Assembly (NCBI RefSeq): GCF_024756255.1
Contig: NZ_JANUHB010000001.1
Coordinates: forward strand, 1,478,985 to 1,542,984
Length of the DNA: 64,000 nt
Reading direction: 5' to 3'
Origin: Massilia agilis
GTDB lineage: Bacteria > Pseudomonadota > Gammaproteobacteria > Burkholderiales > Burkholderiaceae_D
Each line of letters begins with the position of its first letter. Position 1 is the stretch's first letter. The position numbers were made by a program, and so were the translations under genes. Below the pieces are notes generated by a model, which worked only from the letters and a program-made list of their open reading frames with translations, made no database searches and was not told the origin of the DNA. Below, in pieces: positions 54,850-64,000 of the stretch.

Positions 54850-56976
54850 ATGAGCATCCACGCAAGCGGCACGCCGCTGCCGCGCATTGACGGCAGCGCC
54901 AACGACGACAACATGAAGGGCAGCGCGGCCGCAGAACAAATCTACGGCAACGACGGCAACGACACGATCGTGGGCAATGGCGGCCACGATCTCATCTACG
55001 GCGGCAACGGCGACGACTGGCTCGACGGCGGCCATGTGTGGGACAACGCCACCCAGGCGTGGGTGGACGACCCGGACGGCGACTATCTCGATGGCGGGGC
55101 CGGCAGCGACATGCTGATCGGCGGCGCGGGCGTGGACGGCCTGGTGGGTGGCGCCGGCAACGACACCCTGCGCGGCTTCGGCGGCGACGACAAGCTTGCG
55201 GGCGGCGACGGTAACGACCTGCTCGACGCCGGCGACGGCAACGACACCCTCGACGGCGGCAGCGGGGTGAACCGCATGTACGGCGGCGCCGGCGACGACA
55301 CGTATATCGTGCGCAGCCTCTACGACCGGGTCTACGACTCGGCGGGCCAGGACAGCGGCATCATCTATGTCGACTGGTACAAGACCGACCCGAGCGTGGA
55401 AAACTGGACCTGGGCGGCCAACGTGGAAAAGCTGCCCTACTGGATCGACGCGCTCACCTTCGGCAACGATATCAACCTGGCCGTGTCGATCGCCACCACC
55501 GGCACCATCAAGTATTGCTTTGCACAGGCGCCAGCCAGCTATTTCGACGCCACCGACCAGGACGGCTTTACCCCGTTCACCGACGACCAGGTCGCGTACA
55601 CCAAGAAGATGCTGGCCTACGTCGAGTCGGTGGTCGGCGTGCATTTCGTCCAGACCACTGACGCCGCGAGCACCAGCGGCTACACCATCGTGTTCGGCAA
55701 CAACCACCAGGACAAGAGCGGCGGCTACGAGCACCACGATGACACCCACTGCGTGCTGCTGCTGGCGTCCAACGATCGGGGCAACGCGCAACATCCGGGC
55801 GCCGACGGCGGCCAGGACTTCTTCGCGGTGGCGCTGCACGAACTGGGCCATGCGCTGGGCCTGAAGCACCCGTTCGGCGCTCCCGACTCGCTCGGCCACG
55901 TCGGCGAAGGCCCCTACCTGCCGGCCGCCGAAGACAACGTGGTCTCTTCGGTGATGAGCTACACCGGCGAAAAGGCGGACGCGTCCACCTACAGCCCGCT
56001 CGACATCGCCGCGCTGCAGTTCCTGTACGGACCGTCGAGCGCCGCGGCGGCGGGCGACACGCGCTGGACCGTGAGCGACAAGCAGAGCCTGATGATCGGC
56101 GACGGCGGCGGCATCGACACGCTGGACGGATCCGGCCAGACCAAACCGATGCAGCTATACCTGGAGCCGGGCTACTGGAGCTACGTGGGCGAACGGGGCA
56201 CGCTGATTTCCGATCCCGGGCAGGTGACGATCAATTTCAGCAGCGTGATCGAGAACGCGATCGGGGGCGCCGGCAATGACGTCATCGTCGGCAACGGGGC
56301 CGCCAACCAGATCGAGGGCGGCGCCGGGAACGACACGCTGGCCGGCGGCGATGGCAACGACCAGCTCAGGGGCGGGACTGGCGACGACCTGCTCGGCGGC
56401 GGGGCCGGCGACGACCGGCTCGACGGCGGCGCCGGGCGCGACATGGCGCTGTACCTGGCCAGCAGCGCAGGTTTCACGGTCACGCGCAGCGCCGAAGGCT
56501 GGACGGTGGCCGACAAGACGGGCGCCGTCGGCACCGACACGCTGGTTGGGATCGAACGCATCCTGTTCAGCGACGGCGCGCTGGCGCTGGACCTGGACGG
56601 GACCGCCGCCCAAGCCTACCGCCTGTACGCGGCGGCGTTCAACCGCCAGCCCGACGTCGCCGGGCTGGGCTACTGGATCGCGCAGATGGACAAGGGCATG
56701 TCGCTGGTGGACGTGGCGACCGCGTTCACACAGAACGACGAATTCACCAAAATGTACGGCGCCACGCGCTCACCCGAGTCATTCCTCGACACGCTCTACC
56801 GCAATGTCCTGCACCGCGCGCCGGACCAGGACGGTGTCGATTTCTGGGCCAAGGCGATGCACGCCGGCGTCAGCGAGGGCGACGTGCTGGCACGAGTCAG
56901 CGAGAGCCCCGAGAACCAGGCGCAGGTGACCGGACAGATCGAACACGGGATCGCCTTCACGCCGTTCTACGGGTAG
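54850..56976 (+). CDS. RTX metallopeptidase (M10/serralysin-like) with DUF4214
   Basis: A 708-residue secreted-type protein without signal peptide, as expected for type I secretion. Calcium-binding nonapeptide repeats occupy residues about 30-150 (GGAGNDTLRGFGGDDKL and others) and again about 475-540. Between them lies the peptidase domain: zinc motif HELGHALGLKHP at residues 330-341 and a Met-turn SVMSYTGEK near 373. Residues about 585-700 form a DUF4214 domain with two copies of a helical unit (AFNRQPDVAGLGYWIAQMDK; NVLHRAPDQDGVDFWAKAMH). Serralysins normally have repeats only after the peptidase, so the N-terminal block is unusual. No secretion genes are nearby. Confidence 0.88.
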   Translation: MSIHASGTPLPRIDGSANDDNMKGSAAAEQIYGNDGNDTIVGNGGHDLIYGGNGDDWLDGGHVWDNATQAWVDDPDGDYLDGGAGSDMLIGGAGVDGLVGGAGNDTLRGFGGDDKLAGGDGNDLLDAGDGNDTLDGGSGVNRMYGGAGDDTYIVRSLYDRVYDSAGQDSGIIYVDWYKTDPSVENWTWAANVEKLPYWIDALTFGNDINLAVSIATTGTIKYCFAQAPASYFDATDQDGFTPFTDDQVAYTKKMLAYVESVVGVHFVQTTDAASTSGYTIVFGNNHQDKSGGYEHHDDTHCVLLLASNDRGNAQHPGADGGQDFFAVALHELGHALGLKHPFGAPDSLGHVGEGPYLPAAEDNVVSSVMSYTGEKADASTYSPLDIAALQFLYGPSSAAAAGDTRWTVSDKQSLMIGDGGGIDTLDGSGQTKPMQLYLEPGYWSYVGERGTLISDPGQVTINFSSVIENAIGGAGNDVIVGNGAANQIEGGAGNDTLAGGDGNDQLRGGTGDDLLGGGAGDDRLDGGAGRDMALYLASSAGFTVTRSAEGWTVADKTGAVGTDTLVGIERILFSDGALALDLDGTAAQAYRLYAAAFNRQPDVAGLGYWIAQMDKGMSLVDVATAFTQNDEFTKMYGATRSPESFLDTLYRNVLHRAPDQDGVDFWAKAMHAGVSEGDVLARVSESPENQAQVTGQIEHGIAFTPFYG

Positions 56977-57005
56977 GCACGCGCGCGCCAGCGCAAACGT
57001 TGTCC

Positions 57006-57039
57006 GTAGGGTGGGCAGGTTTCCTGCCCACGCGTTCAA
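57006..57039. repeat. GTAGGGTGGGC repeat, single hairpin
   Basis: GTAGGGTGGGCAGGTTTCCT then GCCCACGCGTTCAA, one unit between the convergent RTX peptidase and dnaE genes. Confidence 0.85.
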
Positions 57040-57060
57040 ACCACGCTGGCACTGCCGTCC

Positions 57061-60000
57061 TCAATACTCGACCGCGACGTCCTTCGCGCCCAGCGTCAGC
57101 TGCAGCGCCTGCGTCAGCACGTCGGACGGCGCCACGCGCCATTCGTCGCCCAGCTGCAGCACGCACTCGATGCCCTGCGGCCTGATGCGCAGGCTGACCG
57201 GCAGCCCGTCCTGCACCCGGTACGGCTGCAGCACCTCGGCCAGCTTGTCCCGGTCCACGCCGCAGTCGATCTCCATTTCGAGCTTGTGCCCGTACTGGAT
57301 GCGCGCCGCCGCGATGTCGTATACCTTCTCGGCCGTGATGCGCAGCCCGCCATTGAAGCGGTCCTCCGACACCTTGCCCACCACCAGCAGGAATTCGTCT
57401 TCCTTGAAGATGTTCTTGTACTGTTCGAACAGCTCGCCGTACACCGTCACCTCGAGCACCGCGGTCTTGTCGTCGAGCGTGACGATGAGGATCTTGCCGC
57501 GCTGGGTCATCTGGGTGCGCAGGCCCGTGATCACACCGCACAGCATGCGCGGCTCGCGCGACGGTTCCAGCGAAGACAGCTTGGTCTTGGCAAAGCGCCG
57601 CACCTCGGCTTCGTACGAGTCGAACATGTGGCCGGACAGGTAGTAGCCCAGCGCGATCTTTTCCTCGGACAGCTTCTGGCGGTCGGTCCAGGGCGTGGCC
57701 TTCACGTACTCGGGCGGCGCCACCAGGTCGCTGTCGTCGCCGCCGAACAGGCTGACCTGGTTGGCCGATGCCGCCGCCTGGTCCGCCACCTCGACCGCGA
57801 ACGCGACCGAGGCCAGCAGCACGGCGCGGTCCACGCCGAAGCAGTCCATGGCGCCGGCGCGGATCAGCGCCTCGATGGTGCGGCGGTTGATCTGCTTGCG
57901 GTCCACGCGCTTGCAGAAGTCGAACAGGTCCTTGAACTTGCCGCCTTCCTGGCGCGCCGCGATGATCGCCTCGATCGCGCCCTGCCCCGCGCCCTTCACG
58001 CCACCGAGGCCGTAGCGGATCTGCCTGACCTGCTTGCCCGTCACCGACTGCGGCGGGCCTTCCGGCGTGAAGCGGAACTGCGATTCGTTCACGTCCGGCG
58101 GCAGGATGGTCAGGCCGCATACGTCGATCGAGTCCTCGACCAGGATTTTGATCTTGTCGGTGTCTTCCATGGCCAGCGACATGTTGGCTGCCATGAACGC
58201 GGCGGTGTGGTGCACCTTGAGGTAGGCCGTGTGGTACGACAGCAGCGCGTACGCGGCCGCGTGCGACTTGTTGAAGCCGTAGCCCGCGAACTTCTCCATC
58301 AGGTCGAAGATCTCGTCGGCCTTCTCGGTCGTCAGGCCGCCCTCGGCCGCGCCCTTGCGGAAGATCGCGCGGTGCTCGGCCATCTCCTCGGCCTTCTTCT
58401 TGCCCATCGCGCGGCGCAGCATGTCCGCGCCGCCGAGCGTGTAGCCGCCGATGATCTGCGCCATCTGCATCACCTGCTCCTGATAGACCATGATGCCGTA
58501 GGTCTCGGACAGGATGCCCTCGGTGCGGGGGTCGGGGTAGTCGAATTTTTCGCCGTGCTTGCGCTTGCAGAAGTCGGGGATCAGGTCCATCGGGCCCGGG
58601 CGGTACAGCGCCACCAGCGCGATGATGTCCTCGAAGCGGTCGGGCCGCGCGTCTTTCAGCATGCCCTGCATGCCGCGCGATTCAAGCTGGAAGATCGCGA
58701 CCGTCTTGGCGTCGGTGAGCAGCTTGTACGACGGCTTGTCGTCCAGCGGCACCTTGGACAGGTCGAAGTCGGCCTGCGCCGGGTCGAGCGCCTTGATGTA
58801 GTTGACCGCGCGGTCGAGGATGGTGAGCGTGGTCAGGCCCAGGAAGTCGAACTTGACCAGGCCCACGGCCTCCACGTCGTCCTTGTCGTACTGCGACACC
58901 ACGCCGGTGTCGCCCGACTGCGTGTACAGCGGGCAGAAGTCGGTGAGCTTGCCCGGGGCGATCAGCACGCCGCCGGCGTGCATGCCGATGTTGCGGGTGA
59001 TGCCTTCGACCTGCTGCGCCAGGTCGAGCAGCTGCTTGACCTCTTCCTCGTTTTCCAGCCGCTCCTTGAGCATCGGCTCTTCTTCGATCGCCTCGGCGAT
59101 CGAGACCTGCTTGCCCGGCTTGAACGGGATCAGCTTGGAGATGCCGTCGCAGAAGTTGTAGCCGAAGTCGAGCACGCGGCCGACGTCGCGGATCGCGCCC
59201 TTGGCGGCCATGGTGCCGAAGGTGGCGATCTGCGACACCGCGTCGCGGCCGTACAGGTCCTTCACGTGCTGGATCACCAGTTCGCGCTTTTCCTGGCAAA
59301 AGTCGATGTCGAAGTCAGGCATCGACACCCGTTCCGGGTTCAGGAAGCGCTCGAACAGCAGGTTGTAGCGCAGCGGGTCGAGGTCGGTGATCTTCAGGCA
59401 GTACGCCACCAGCGAGCCCGCGCCCGAGCCGCGGCCCGGGCCGATCGGCACGCCGTTGTTCTTGCCCCACTGGATGAACTCCGCCACGATCAGGAAGTAG
59501 CCCGGGAACTTCATCTTGATGATGATCTCGTTCTCGTACGCCAGGCGCTGTTCGTAGCGCGGACGCTCCTTCTCGCGCTGCGCCGGGTCGGGGAACAGCT
59601 GCTCCAGCCGCATCTCCAGGCCCTTCTTCGTTTCCGCGACCAGGTACTCGTCGATGGTCATGCCCGGGGTCGGGAAGTTCGGCAGCTGCGGCTTGCCCAG
59701 CACCAGCTCCACGTTGCAGCGCTTGGCGATCTCGACCGAGTTGGCCAGCGACCCGGGCAGGTCGGCGAACAGCTCGGCCATCTCCGCCTGCGACTTGAAG
59801 CACATCTCTTCGTTGAAGCGGCGCACCCGTTTGGCGTTGGCGAGCATCTCGCCTTCCGCAATGCACACGCGCGCCTCGTGCGCGATGAACTCGTCCTTGT
59901 TGATGAACTGGACCGGGTGGGTGGCCACCACGGGCAGGCCCAGGCGGGACGCCAGCGCCACGCTCTGGCGCACCTGCTGCTCCTGGTTGGGCTGGCCGGC

Positions 60001-60555
60001 GCGCTGGATCTCGATGTAGAAGTGGTTCGGGAAGATCGCCGCCCAGCGCTGCGCGCAGCGCTCGGCCTTGTCCAGGTCGCCGTTGTCGATGGCCTGGCCG
60101 ATGTCGCCGAAGTGCGCGCCCGAGATCACGATCAGCGCGTTGGCCTGGTCCACGTCCGGCTCCAGCGTCGATTTGCTGGTGGCCAGCGCCTCCAGCCATT
60201 CGACGCGGATCTCGGCGCGGCCCTTGTACTGGTTGGTCAGCCAGGCCTTGGACAGCAGCTCGCACAGCTGCAGGTAGCCGGTGCGGTTCTTGGCCAGGAT
60301 GAGCAGGCGCGACGGCTTGTCGCGGTTCTCGTCGTTGGTGATCCAGGCATCGACCCCGACCACGGGCTTGACCCCCTTGCCGCGCGCGGCCTTGTAGAAC
60401 CGCACCATGCAGAACATGTTGGCCAGGTCCGTCACCGCCAGCGCCGGCTGCTGGTCCTTGACGGCGGCGGCCACCAGGTCGTCGAGACGTACCAAGCCGT
60501 CAACGATCGAGTATTCGGTGTGGACGCGCAGGTGGGTGAAGGTCGGGGAAGTCAT
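57061..60555 (-). CDS. dnaE: DNA polymerase III alpha subunit
   Basis: A 1164-residue replicative polymerase. The PHP domain is N-terminal (FTHLRVHTEYSIVDGLVRLD). The catalytic aspartates lie in MPDFDIDFCQEKRELVIQHV (residues 412-431), after GRGSGAGSLVAYCLKITDLD. The third conserved region includes QLESRGMQGMLKDARPDRFE and GYGFNKSHAAAYALLSYHTA. The C-terminus has the helix-hairpin-helix region (RKQINRRTIEALIRAGAMD) and an OB-fold (GVITGLRTQMTQRGKILIV) that contacts single-stranded DNA. Length matches E. coli DnaE (1160). It is monocistronic and diverges from the giant adhesin gene. Confidence 0.96.
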   Translation of the reverse strand: MTSPTFTHLRVHTEYSIVDGLVRLDDLVAAAVKDQQPALAVTDLANMFCMVRFYKAARGKGVKPVVGVDAWITNDENRDKPSRLLILAKNRTGYLQLCELLSKAWLTNQYKGRAEIRVEWLEALATSKSTLEPDVDQANALIVISGAHFGDIGQAIDNGDLDKAERCAQRWAAIFPNHFYIEIQRAGQPNQEQQVRQSVALASRLGLPVVATHPVQFINKDEFIAHEARVCIAEGEMLANAKRVRRFNEEMCFKSQAEMAELFADLPGSLANSVEIAKRCNVELVLGKPQLPNFPTPGMTIDEYLVAETKKGLEMRLEQLFPDPAQREKERPRYEQRLAYENEIIIKMKFPGYFLIVAEFIQWGKNNGVPIGPGRGSGAGSLVAYCLKITDLDPLRYNLLFERFLNPERVSMPDFDIDFCQEKRELVIQHVKDLYGRDAVSQIATFGTMAAKGAIRDVGRVLDFGYNFCDGISKLIPFKPGKQVSIAEAIEEEPMLKERLENEEEVKQLLDLAQQVEGITRNIGMHAGGVLIAPGKLTDFCPLYTQSGDTGVVSQYDKDDVEAVGLVKFDFLGLTTLTILDRAVNYIKALDPAQADFDLSKVPLDDKPSYKLLTDAKTVAIFQLESRGMQGMLKDARPDRFEDIIALVALYRPGPMDLIPDFCKRKHGEKFDYPDPRTEGILSETYGIMVYQEQVMQMAQIIGGYTLGGADMLRRAMGKKKAEEMAEHRAIFRKGAAEGGLTTEKADEIFDLMEKFAGYGFNKSHAAAYALLSYHTAYLKVHHTAAFMAANMSLAMEDTDKIKILVEDSIDVCGLTILPPDVNESQFRFTPEGPPQSVTGKQVRQIRYGLGGVKGAGQGAIEAIIAARQEGGKFKDLFDFCKRVDRKQINRRTIEALIRAGAMDCFGVDRAVLLASVAFAVEVADQAAASANQVSLFGGDDSDLVAPPEYVKATPWTDRQKLSEEKIALGYYLSGHMFDSYEAEVRRFAKTKLSSLEPSREPRMLCGVITGLRTQMTQRGKILIVTLDDKTAVLEVTVYGELFEQYKNIFKEDEFLLVVGKVSEDRFNGGLRITAEKVYDIAAARIQYGHKLEMEIDCGVDRDKLAEVLQPYRVQDGLPVSLRIRPQGIECVLQLGDEWRVAPSDVLTQALQLTLGAKDVAVEY

Positions 60556-60620
60556 CCGCGCATTTTACCTTGGACGAGGACCTTACCGGAGGCCATCGCT
60601 TGATGCAGTTATTTCGCGAC

Positions 60621-60656
60621 AACAACTTGCAGTTGTTGCACCGGTGCAGCTATAGT
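60621..60656 (+). promoter_or_regulatory. Candidate promoter of the adhesin gene with overlapping palindromes
   Basis: TTGCAG (60627-60632) and TATAGT (60651-60656) are 18 bases apart, 71 bases before the start codon. A perfect inverted repeat AACAACT-TGC-AGTTGTT (60621-60637) covers the -35 box, and a 12-base palindrome TGCACCGGTGCA (60637-60648) fills the spacer. Both are good candidates for regulator binding. Confidence 0.45.
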
Positions 60657-60727
60657 CGTAAGCCATTGATCCAGAACGCGATTTATGCGATTCGGGTACC
60701 TTTCCTCTTCATTTGACTATCGCCGCC

Positions 60728-63700
60728 ATGAGCACACCTCTCGGTAACACCATCAACATCGAAACTGACTCGAGTCTTGACACTATCGTCTGGGGAACGG
60801 CCATATTGGGCGACGGCTCGGGCGTGGCCGTGGTCTGGGGCAAATACGGCGCAGCGCAGTACTACCTCTCGGTTGTCAAACCGGGCGGCACGGTGACCGC
60901 CCCGGTTACGCTGAGCTCGCTGTCAGGTGTGCCCTCCAGCTCGGCGCTTCACGTGGCGGCGGCGGGGACGAACCGGATTGCGATCGTGGTCGACGATGGC
61001 GACGACGCCAATCCGGCATACACGGCGGCATCGGTCACGATCATTGACAGCCAAGGCTCGACCATCCTCGCGCCCACCAACCTCGGCAATTATCGCTATT
61101 ACGAGGTAAGCGGGGTGAGTGACGGCTCATTCATTGTCACCTGGTTCGACGATGGCACGCAAAGATCTTACTATACGCACTACAGCCAGAACGGCACGCC
61201 AATCGCTGGCCAGACGGCAAAACAGCTCCTGGCCCCGGCCGTCAACACCAGGGTCCCCGTTGCCGGCGACCCCAGCGGCGGCTTCATGTATGCGACCCCT
61301 GCTACCGGCGCGACGGCCGACGGTACACAGGTGAAGTATGTCTCAAGCTCGGGAACGGAAACGCTGCTCGCCACCTTCGCCAATGTGTTAAACAAAGGCA
61401 CGGTGACCTACGACGGTACCGATTACTGGTTCATCTACAGTGGCGCCAGCAACCAGGTCTATGCCAGCAAGATGAACCTTGCCGGGGGCGCCGGAACGCC
61501 GGTCGCCATCGGAACCTATACCTCCAGCTATACGCCGGTCGTCAGTGTTCTGCCGAACGGTAATTTTCTCATTGGCGACTATCCGAACGGCTCCTCAACC
61601 ATCAGTTGGGGCTCCTCAACAAATTGGGTCATCGCCACCAAAACGGGCACCGTTGTTGATAGCTTTACAAAAGGTGCAGGCGAATTCGGCCAGATGGTCG
61701 CGACGCCCGACAGCAAGGCGCTGTGGGTCGACAACTACACGCCCACAGGCACGCAATACGACATCAAGGCAGTCGAAGCGTTCGGCTCGACCTACCTGAC
61801 CCCGTCCCCGCCCAGCATCACCACGCCCGCCGCGATCAGCTTCACCGATACCAGCGCCAACGACACGTTCACCGCCAGCGCCGACGCCACGCTGACCATC
61901 ACGTCCGGCACGACGATCACCAGCCGCGGCATCCAGGGTGGCACCACCGGCATTTCGAAGACGATCGGCGCCGTCACCTACGACGTGTCGAAAGCGGGCA
62001 GCTACGGCACCTTGTACCTGCAAAGTTCCACCGGCCACTACACGTACGAGCCGAACAGCGCGGCGGTCAATGCGCTGGCGGCCAATGCCAGCGACAGCTT
62101 CACGGTCACGGCGAGCAACGCCTCCGGCAGCGGCACGGCCACCCTGACCGTCAACCTCACCGGCGTGAACGACCTGCCGCTGATCGCCAACCTGGCCGGC
62201 TTTAGCGGCACCTTCAAGGCCGGGATCAGCGACACCGCCAGCGACAACATCGCCCCGGCGGCCGTCAGCGTGACCGACGTGGACTCCGCCAACCTGGCCG
62301 GCGGCTACCTGCAGATCAACCTGACCAGCGGGACCAACGACGGCTACTTCGTGGCCGATCCCACCAAAGTCGCGGGCGGCGGCGACGGCCGCCTCAGCGC
62401 CGGCGAAGCGGTGTACGTGGACGTCAGCGGCAACGGCACCATTTTCATGCAGATCGGGACGGTGGCTGCCTCCGGCGGCGTGCTGCACATCGATTTCAAT
62501 GCGAATGCCACGCCGGCCAGAGTCACCTGGCTGCTGAAGTATCTGACCTACACTGCCGCCACTACCGGGCAGCGCGACTTCACCCTGGTGCTGAACGACG
62601 GCGACGGCGGCACCTCGGCCTCTTACGCGTTCTCGATGACCGGCACGGACGGCACGCCGCCCACGCTGTCGAGCTCCACGCCGGCCGACGATGCCACCGG
62701 CGTGCTGACCACCATGTCGCCGACGATCGTGTTCAGCGAAGCTGTCAAGTTCGGCACCGGCAAAATCTACCTCGTCGACGTGGCGGCCAACACCGTGGTC
62801 GACACCTTCGATGTCACGACGGCGCAGGGCACCACGGATGGCAAGGTCAGCATTTCGGCCAGCACGCTGACCATCAACCCGACGGCGTTGCTCGACTACG
62901 GGAAGACCTACGCGATCAAGATCGACAGCGGGGCGGTCACCGACCTGGCTGGCAACGCGTTCGCCGGCATCACCGACAACACCACGCTGAACTTCACCAC
63001 CAACTCGACGCCGCCGACCGTCACCATCAGCGCCAGCCCCACCTCGCTCACGGCGGGCCAGCACGCGACCATCACGTTCACGTTCAACAGCGCGCCCACC
63101 GGTTTCAGTGCCGCCGACATCACCGCCACGGGTGGCACGATCAGCTCGCTCGTGCTCGATTCCGGCGATCCGAAAATCTATACCGCCGATTTCACGCCGA
63201 CGGCCGCGCAGTCGCTCAACGCCACCATCCAGATCGCCGCCGGCGCTTTCACCGATGCGGCCAGCCAGGTCAATGTGGCCAGCAACGTGCTCAGCATCAC
63301 CGGCGACACCCAGGCGCCCACCATCACCTCGATCACACGTGACACGCCCGCCGGCGCGACGACCAACGCCGACACGCTGGTGTTCCAGGTACAGTTCAGC
63401 GAGGCGGTAAGCGGCGTGGATGCGAGCGACTTTTCGGTCAGCGGCACCACAGCCACGGTATCGTCGGTCTCTTCGTCGGGGGGCAACAGCTACACGGTCA
63501 CGGTGTCGGGCGGCGACTTGGCATCGCTCAACGGCACAGTAGGCCTGGCGATCAGCGCCGGCAACAACGTGGCCGACGGCGCCGGTAATGCGCTTGGCAG
63601 CACCACCCCGACCGGCGCCAACCAGGGCTACACGGTGGACAATTCGGTCGCGGCGCCCTCGATGGCGCTGGCCGCCGACACCGGAACCAGCAACAGCGAC

Positions 63701-64000
63701 GGCATCACCAAGGACGGCACCATCAACGTGACGCTGGCCGGGGATGTCGCAAGCTGGGAGTACAGCCTGGACAGCGGCGCGCACTGGACGGCCGGCAGCG
63801 GCACCAGCTTCACGCTGGCCGGCGGCAGCTACAGCGCGGGCGCCGTGCAGGTGCGCCAGACCGACGTTGCCGGCAACCTGAGCAGTGCGGCATCGAACGC
63901 CGCGGCCATCACCGTCGACACCAGTGCCGCCGCGCCTTCGTTCGCGCTGCACAGCGACGGCGGCGCCAACGCCAGCGACGGCATCACCCGCGACGGCACC
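60728..64000 (+). CDS. Giant Ig/VCBS-domain adhesin, 5' part (continues beyond window)
   Basis: A frame open from ATG 60728 to the right edge, 1,091 codons, no stop. There is no signal peptide (MSTPLGNTINIETDSSLDTI), which suggests type I secretion with a C-terminal signal not seen here. Residues about 1-355 are beta-rich, possibly propeller-like (DGSFIVTWFDDGTQ, DGTDYWFIYSGAS, VVSVLPNGNFLIG). Residues about 370-480 are a VCBS/cadherin-like unit (YTYEPNSAAVNALAANASDS). Then come Ig-like units: TPPTLSSSTPADDATGVLT, TPPTVTISASPTSLTAGQ and QAPTITSITRDTPAG, and a repeat type starting DGITKDGTINVTLAG that restarts as DGITRDGT at the edge. Such proteins mediate surface or biofilm adhesion. Confidence 0.82.
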   Translation, partial: MSTPLGNTINIETDSSLDTIVWGTAILGDGSGVAVVWGKYGAAQYYLSVVKPGGTVTAPVTLSSLSGVPSSSALHVAAAGTNRIAIVVDDGDDANPAYTAASVTIIDSQGSTILAPTNLGNYRYYEVSGVSDGSFIVTWFDDGTQRSYYTHYSQNGTPIAGQTAKQLLAPAVNTRVPVAGDPSGGFMYATPATGATADGTQVKYVSSSGTETLLATFANVLNKGTVTYDGTDYWFIYSGASNQVYASKMNLAGGAGTPVAIGTYTSSYTPVVSVLPNGNFLIGDYPNGSSTISWGSSTNWVIATKTGTVVDSFTKGAGEFGQMVATPDSKALWVDNYTPTGTQYDIKAVEAFGSTYLTPSPPSITTPAAISFTDTSANDTFTASADATLTITSGTTITSRGIQGGTTGISKTIGAVTYDVSKAGSYGTLYLQSSTGHYTYEPNSAAVNALAANASDSFTVTASNASGSGTATLTVNLTGVNDLPLIANLAGFSGTFKAGISDTASDNIAPAAVSVTDVDSANLAGGYLQINLTSGTNDGYFVADPTKVAGGGDGRLSAGEAVYVDVSGNGTIFMQIGTVAASGGVLHIDFNANATPARVTWLLKYLTYTAATTGQRDFTLVLNDGDGGTSASYAFSMTGTDGTPPTLSSSTPADDATGVLTTMSPTIVFSEAVKFGTGKIYLVDVAANTVVDTFDVTTAQGTTDGKVSISASTLTINPTALLDYGKTYAIKIDSGAVTDLAGNAFAGITDNTTLNFTTNSTPPTVTISASPTSLTAGQHATITFTFNSAPTGFSAADITATGGTISSLVLDSGDPKIYTADFTPTAAQSLNATIQIAAGAFTDAASQVNVASNVLSITGDTQAPTITSITRDTPAGATTNADTLVFQVQFSEAVSGVDASDFSVSGTTATVSSVSSSGGNSYTVTVSGGDLASLNGTVGLAISAGNNVADGAGNALGSTTPTGANQGYTVDNSVAAPSMALAADTGTSNSDGITKDGTINVTLAGDVASWEYSLDSGAHWTAGSGTSFTLAGGSYSAGAVQVRQTDVAGNLSSAASNAAAITVDTSAAAPSFALHSDGGANASDGITRDGT

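Noticed and set aside
54900..56460. Short-period DNA repeats suggesting a CRISPR or satellite array
   Set aside because: The repeats follow a 27-base coding period of RTX nonapeptides and vary between units; no spacers or cas genes are present.
57286..60603. A 1,105-codon open frame antisense to dnaE
   Set aside because: Same reason: compositionally odd shadow; the minus strand encodes an intact DnaE.

Overview
The window is high-GC bacterial chromosome, most likely from a betaproteobacterium of the Oxalobacteraceae (Massilia/Telluria/Duganella-like). This is inferred from gene content and order: hemF-nadD-rsfS-rlmH-maf-rng as one block, class I fbp beside pepN, waaF-msbA-waaL, a single-copy dnaE, and a family of short GTAGGGTGGGC repeats between genes. 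Nothing indicates a plasmid or phage. Because of the GC content, long open frames lie antisense to most genes; these are ignored.

Layout. 1-6169: end of a DUF1800 protein, a small DUF3147-like membrane protein, and an RND efflux adaptor/permease pair. 6265-7039: an ElaB/YqjD-like protein with a long Ser/Gly/Met tract. 7382-9761: a compact three-gene cassette on the minus strand: radical SAM/SPASM enzyme, a roughly 45-residue peptide, and a prolyl-hydroxylase-like 2-oxoglutarate/Fe(II) oxygenase. It looks like an uncharacterised RiPP (ribosomally made, modified peptide) locus and is the most novel item here. 9842-14689: tRNA-Thr(CGT), fbp, pepN, and a DUF4136 lipoprotein. 14823-18281: a small membrane protein, quinone oxidoreductase, mgsA, a drug/metabolite transporter, and a DUF2182 protein. 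18364-27179: mostly housekeeping genes: yebC-purD, the hemF-nadD-rsfS-rlmH-maf operon, rng, a patatin-like lipase and a FrnE-like DsbA protein.

27193-40631: a DUF885 protein, an NAD(P)-binding protein, then a tightly overlapping minus-strand operon: formate dehydrogenase beta (NuoE-NuoF fusion), formate dehydrogenase alpha, fdhD, tupB, tupC, tupA. An oxalate/formate-type MFS carrier precedes it, and a divergent regulator with a ModE/LysR-like HTH and a binding-protein-like domain follows. Together these suggest a tungsten-dependent NAD-linked formate oxidation module that carries its own metal uptake. 40839-54750: a glycosidase/sugar-nucleotide reductase fusion, a VirK/YbjX protein, LPS genes (waaF, msbA, waaL), four family-2 glycosyltransferases forming two paralogous pairs, and a hybrid histidine kinase. 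54850-64000: an RTX metallopeptidase with DUF4214, dnaE, and the first 1,091 codons of a giant Ig/VCBS-type adhesin that runs off the right edge.

Two repeat families punctuate the intergenic space. The main one occurs at nine loci as single or paired hairpins, always close to gene ends, and supplies the stop codon of two genes. A second family (CGTTCCCGCNNNGGCGGGAA type) occurs once as a large inverted repeat after purD.
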